From Christensenella sp. UBA941 (lineage in GTDB: Bacteria > Bacillota > Clostridia > Christensenellales > UBA941), in assembly GCA_002293365.1 (NCBI GenBank), contig DBDD01000247.1, positions 1 to 8,738 on the forward strand: a DNA stretch of 8,738 nucleotides. Reading direction: 5' to 3'. Shown one piece after another: positions 6,613 to 8,738 of the stretch; within the stretch, counting starts at the first letter, position 1, and every line of letters starts with the position of its first letter. The notes under the pieces were generated by a model. That model ran no database searches. It saw nothing but the letters and a program-made list of their open reading frames with translations, and was not told where the DNA came from. Both the position numbers and the translations under genes were made by a program.

Positions 6613-7212
6613 TTAATGCGTATCCAGCGAATTAATCGAAACCTCAAAGGCTACGCGCGTTATGGCGCTTCCATCCTCTAAAACCTTTTTATATTCGCGG
6701 CTCTGCATCCTTCCGGCAATCTCAATTTTTGCGCCGACGGGCAGCTCCGCGACATATCTTGCAGTTCGGCCCCATGCGATACATGGAATATAGTCCGATT
6801 TCTGATACGGGCGGTTTACGGCGACGAGAATATCCGTAATTTCGCGAAGAAAAGGCGTCGTGCGAAAAATTGGAGGCTTACATACATTGCCGACCAAGCG
6901 CACTTCGTTGAAAGCGCCGGCGGAGGGCATTGGCTCGGCTGAAAGCGCGAACACGGTCAGGATCAACCTATTTGCGCCCTCTATCGCCTTATTGTACGAA
7001 CGAAGCTGGCCATACAAATCCAGCCATACGCCCGGCTCCAGCGTATCGACCAGCCGCTGCGCGAACGTCACAGGCAAAACATCGACGAAACCGGATAGGC
7101 GCGGTACGTGGATGTCACAAGCGTAAAAAGCTTCCCCGAACATCCTGTGGCTGAATTCAGGTGCGCTTTCAAGACGCCCTTGCAGATGGATATGGTTCTC
7201 CTTGCCCTCCAA
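6613..7212 (-). CDS. Tandem OB-fold single-stranded DNA-binding (SSB-like) protein
   Basis: From the chosen TTG start it has 199 residues in two OB-like halves. Half 1 (about 5-93): NHIHLQGRL, FSHRMFGEAFY, PRLSGFVDVLPVTF, GQLRSYN, NRLILTVFA. Half 2 (about 101-196): NEVRLVGNVCKPPIFRTTPF, REITDILVAVNRPYQKSDYIPCIAWGRTARY, VGAKIEIAGRMQSREY, FEVSI. The second half has the classic SSB arrangement. A canonical SSB has one OB fold and a Gly/Pro-rich tail ending in an acidic DDDIPF-like tip; this one has two OB halves and ends plainly at SINSLDTH, so it may lack the usual partner-recruiting tail. I associate this layout with clostridial SSB-domain proteins. TTG at 7212 is preferred over ATG at 7254 because GGGGAGGA lies 6 nt upstream and homologues begin at ENxI. 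It likely binds ssDNA, but is probably not the main replicative SSB. Convergent with the glycosyltransferase; no clear promoter seen. Confidence 0.8.
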   Translation of the reverse strand: MEGKENHIHLQGRLESAPEFSHRMFGEAFYACDIHVPRLSGFVDVLPVTFAQRLVDTLEPGVWLDLYGQLRSYNKAIEGANRLILTVFALSAEPMPSAGAFNEVRLVGNVCKPPIFRTTPFLREITDILVAVNRPYQKSDYIPCIAWGRTARYVAELPVGAKIEIAGRMQSREYKKVLEDGSAITRVAFEVSINSLDTH

Positions 7213-7218
7213 ATCGAT

Positions 7219-7226
7219 TCCTCCCC
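7219..7226 (-). promoter_or_regulatory. Ribosome binding site that fixes a TTG start of the SSB-like gene
   Basis: On the minus strand GGGGAGGA stands 6 nt before TTG at 7212. The upstream ATG (7254) has no Shine-Dalgarno, and the residues it would add (MQGTGWGYPRGGID) cover this site. A small inverted repeat GGGG-TTAT-CCCC (7227-7238) lies immediately upstream. Confidence 0.7.
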
Positions 7227-7283
7227 GGGGATAACCCCAACCAGTACCTTGCATATGTATGCTTCAGGAAGGAGATAAATGTT

Positions 7284-7305
7284 AAAAACGGCGCGAGGCC
7301 GTTTT
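7284..7305 (-). terminator. Rho-independent terminator after the ABC transporter genes
   Basis: On the minus strand AAAACGGC, a 5-nt loop and GCCGTTTTT form an 8-bp stem (7285-7292 with 7298-7305) running into a T tract. It lies 22 nt past the permease stop. The symmetric A/T flanks mean it could also work for plus-strand transcripts. Confidence 0.65.
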
Positions 7306-7326
7306 AGCAAGAGAAGTTATGAAGGA

Positions 7327-8199
7327 TCAGCCGCCTGCGCCTCGCCGGGAGCGCAGCGCCGACAAGCTCAGCACGTAGAATATCAGCGCCGTAACGGCCA
7401 GCACTGCCGCGGAGAACCAAAAGCCGCTGGATACATCGCCGTACGCGAACGTCACGCCGAAAGCCTCGCGAAAATGCGAGAGCGCCTCCGGAGGGGCATT
7501 TTGAAACAGTGCGGCCAGTTCACCGTCGGCTAGGATTTGCCGGAACATGCTGGCAGCGTGACTCATGGGGAAGCACTTTATCGCCCATTGCACGCCGGAC
7601 GGTAATTGCCCGATTGGAATATAAATGCCCATCAAAAAGCCTACCAGCGTGCCCAGCACGGTGCTAAATGCCGCAAAAGCGCTCGGGCTCTTAATGAATA
7701 CCGATATGAAAAAGACGATCGAGTTGCCGCAGAGTACGGACAGCGCCGTTGTAAGCAGCAGCCGCGCGCAATCCGCGGCGGAAGGCAAGCTGCCGCCGTT
7801 TAATACGATATAGAGTTCGCATAGCACAAGAGCCGTGAGCGACATGGTCAGCCCCACAGCGCCGGAGCCGAAGATATAGCTCATCGTGAGCTTGTTTTTT
7901 GACACGGGGCTGGTAAAGAAATCTTTCAAGGCGCGGCGCTTATCATCTATCGCGACGCTTAGCGCGCCCAAGCAGCCTGTAACGCCCGTGACCGCCACCA
8001 TTCCCGCGAGCGTCAGGCTGGCCATCACGACGCCGATCTTGTCCGTATCGAAGCCAAGAGCGTCCCGCAGCTCCTGCTCAGCTATGTCTCCAAGGAACAG
8101 AACATACAGCCCTATTATGATGATTACGGCCAGAAGCGAAAAGAATACGTTTGCCCTGTCGCGGAAAAATATCTTTATGTTGCGCTTAAACAGCATCAT
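7327..8199 (-). CDS. ABC-2 type transporter permease
   Basis: The membrane subunit of an ABC exporter, 290 residues. Six hydrophobic segments are visible at about 17-37, 57-83, 107-132, 146-168, 176-196 and 260-281, the six-helix plan of the ABC-2 family. A basic stretch after TM2 (DDKRRALKDFFTSPVSKNKL, 85-104) resembles the cytosolic segment of ABC-2 permeases that contacts the ATPase; a larger external loop (about 197-258) precedes TM6. ATG at 8199, or the adjacent ATG at 8196, follows GGAGGG (8205-8210) by 5 or 8 nt. The start lies inside the ATPase gene (14-nt overlap), so synthesis of the two subunits is probably coupled. A terminator follows. The substrate (drug, antibiotic, lipid or polysaccharide) cannot be told. 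Confidence 0.9.
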   Translation of the reverse strand: MMLFKRNIKIFFRDRANVFFSLLAVIIIIGLYVLFLGDIAEQELRDALGFDTDKIGVVMASLTLAGMVAVTGVTGCLGALSVAIDDKRRALKDFFTSPVSKNKLTMSYIFGSGAVGLTMSLTALVLCELYIVLNGGSLPSAADCARLLLTTALSVLCGNSIVFFISVFIKSPSAFAAFSTVLGTLVGFLMGIYIPIGQLPSGVQWAIKCFPMSHAASMFRQILADGELAALFQNAPPEALSHFREAFGVTFAYGDVSSGFWFSAAVLAVTALIFYVLSLSALRSRRGAGG

Positions 8200-8738
8200 T
8201 AAGGCCCTCCGTTAAGTTCAGGAACACGTCGTCCAGCGTACCGTTTATGATCTCCACATTGGCGATATTGCCTTCATATTGTGCCAGAATCGGCAGCGCG
8301 TCCACGGTTTTAGCAAGCTTTTGCTCAATATACTGGCCGTTTGTCAGCGTCAGTTTCAATACGTCCGTACAATAGCGCGTTCGCAGATCCAGCGGCGTCC
8401 CTTGCGCTTTGACCTCGCCTTTATGCAAAACGACGACATCGTCGCTGCCGGAGGCTTCCTCCATATAATGCGTGGTTAGGAATACCGTCATACCGCTCTT
8501 GCGCTGCAAATCGCGTATGAGCGTCCAAATGTCGCTGCGCGTCTTCGGATCAAGCCCGGTCGTGGGTTCGTCGAGGAAAAGCAGCCTCGGCGTATGGACG
8601 AGCGCGCGCGCGATATCCGCACGCCGGCGCTGCCCTCCAGACAGCTTGCCGTATGGGCGGGCGGCGAATTCCGCAACGCCGGAGAGCTTTATTGCGTTTT
8701 CGACAGCGCCTTTCAGCTTCGCGCCGCGGCCGTACAGC
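8186..8738 (-). CDS. ABC transporter ATP-binding protein, C-terminal part (cut by window edge)
   Basis: ATPase subunit of the exporter. The frame is open from the right edge (first full codon at 8737) to TAA at 8186-8188, giving 183 residues; the N-terminal part with Walker A and Q-loop lies outside. Visible in order: signature LSGGQ (32-36), Walker B RLLFLDEP (51-58), D-loop GLDP (61-64), the H-loop His90 in TTHYMEEA, a KGEVKAQGTPLDL strand-turn, and a C-terminal accessory stretch ending in GTLDDVFLNLTEG, the ending common in DrrA/CcmA-type drug and antibiotic exporters. The ATG at 8509 is an internal methionine, since the signature and Walker B precede it in frame. It overlaps the permease start by 14 nt. 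Confidence 0.95.
   Translation of the reverse strand, partial: LYGRGAKLKGAVENAIKLSGVAEFAARPYGKLSGGQRRRADIARALVHTPRLLFLDEPTTGLDPKTRSDIWTLIRDLQRKSGMTVFLTTHYMEEASGSDDVVVLHKGEVKAQGTPLDLRTRYCTDVLKLTLTNGQYIEQKLAKTVDALPILAQYEGNIANVEIINGTLDDVFLNLTEGLNDAV

Noticed and set aside
7279..7533. An 84-codon plus-strand frame with a good Shine-Dalgarno
   Set aside because: Arg/Gln-rich shadow of the permease with no family resemblance; only the initiation site itself is kept as a low-interest finding.
8488..8676. A 62-codon minus-strand frame
   Set aside because: Shadow of the ABC ATPase, whose own frame carries LSGGQ and Walker B.

Overview
The window looks like chromosomal DNA of a low-to-mid GC Bacillota bacterium, most likely a Clostridia relative. 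The evidence is a Bacillus-like PcrA helicase directly followed by a Firmicute-style NAD-dependent DNA ligase, a tandem-OB single-stranded DNA-binding protein of a type I associate with clostridia, strong GGAGG ribosome binding sites, and GTG/TTG starts beside ATG. By eye, the DNA repair and ABC transporter genes are GC-richer than the centre (about 4100-4940).

Layout. Positions 1-4105 hold a minus-strand operon read from about 4130 downwards: a fumarylacetoacetate hydrolase (FAH) family enzyme, then pcrA, then ligA, which leaves the window at position 1. The three genes are packed tightly (1-nt overlap, then a 4-nt gap), so they are probably cotranscribed and translationally coupled. Positions 4106-4942 form an AT-rich divergent region. 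It carries a short plus-strand gene resembling only the C-terminal ligand-binding half of a TetR-type regulator, then a tiny membrane-protein gene that looks interrupted by a frameshift, then the promoter of the next gene. Positions 4943-6595 (plus) encode a multi-pass GT-C-fold glycosyltransferase of the ArnT/PMT type. It converges on 6613-7212 (minus), a two-OB-domain SSB-like protein. A rho-independent terminator at about 7285-7305 separates this from 7327-8738 (minus), the permease and the C-terminal part of the ATPase of an ABC-2 type exporter; the ATPase runs off the right edge.

Together: PcrA and LigA act in DNA unwinding/repair and nick sealing, and the SSB-like protein binds single strands, so DNA maintenance dominates. 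The glycosyltransferase and ABC exporter are envelope functions in separate transcription units. I found no tRNA, rRNA, CRISPR array, transposase or phage gene. I did not find a convincing new multi-gene system. The points most worth checking are the headless TetR-like gene, the frameshifted small membrane protein, the repeat linker in PcrA and the tailless tandem-OB SSB.
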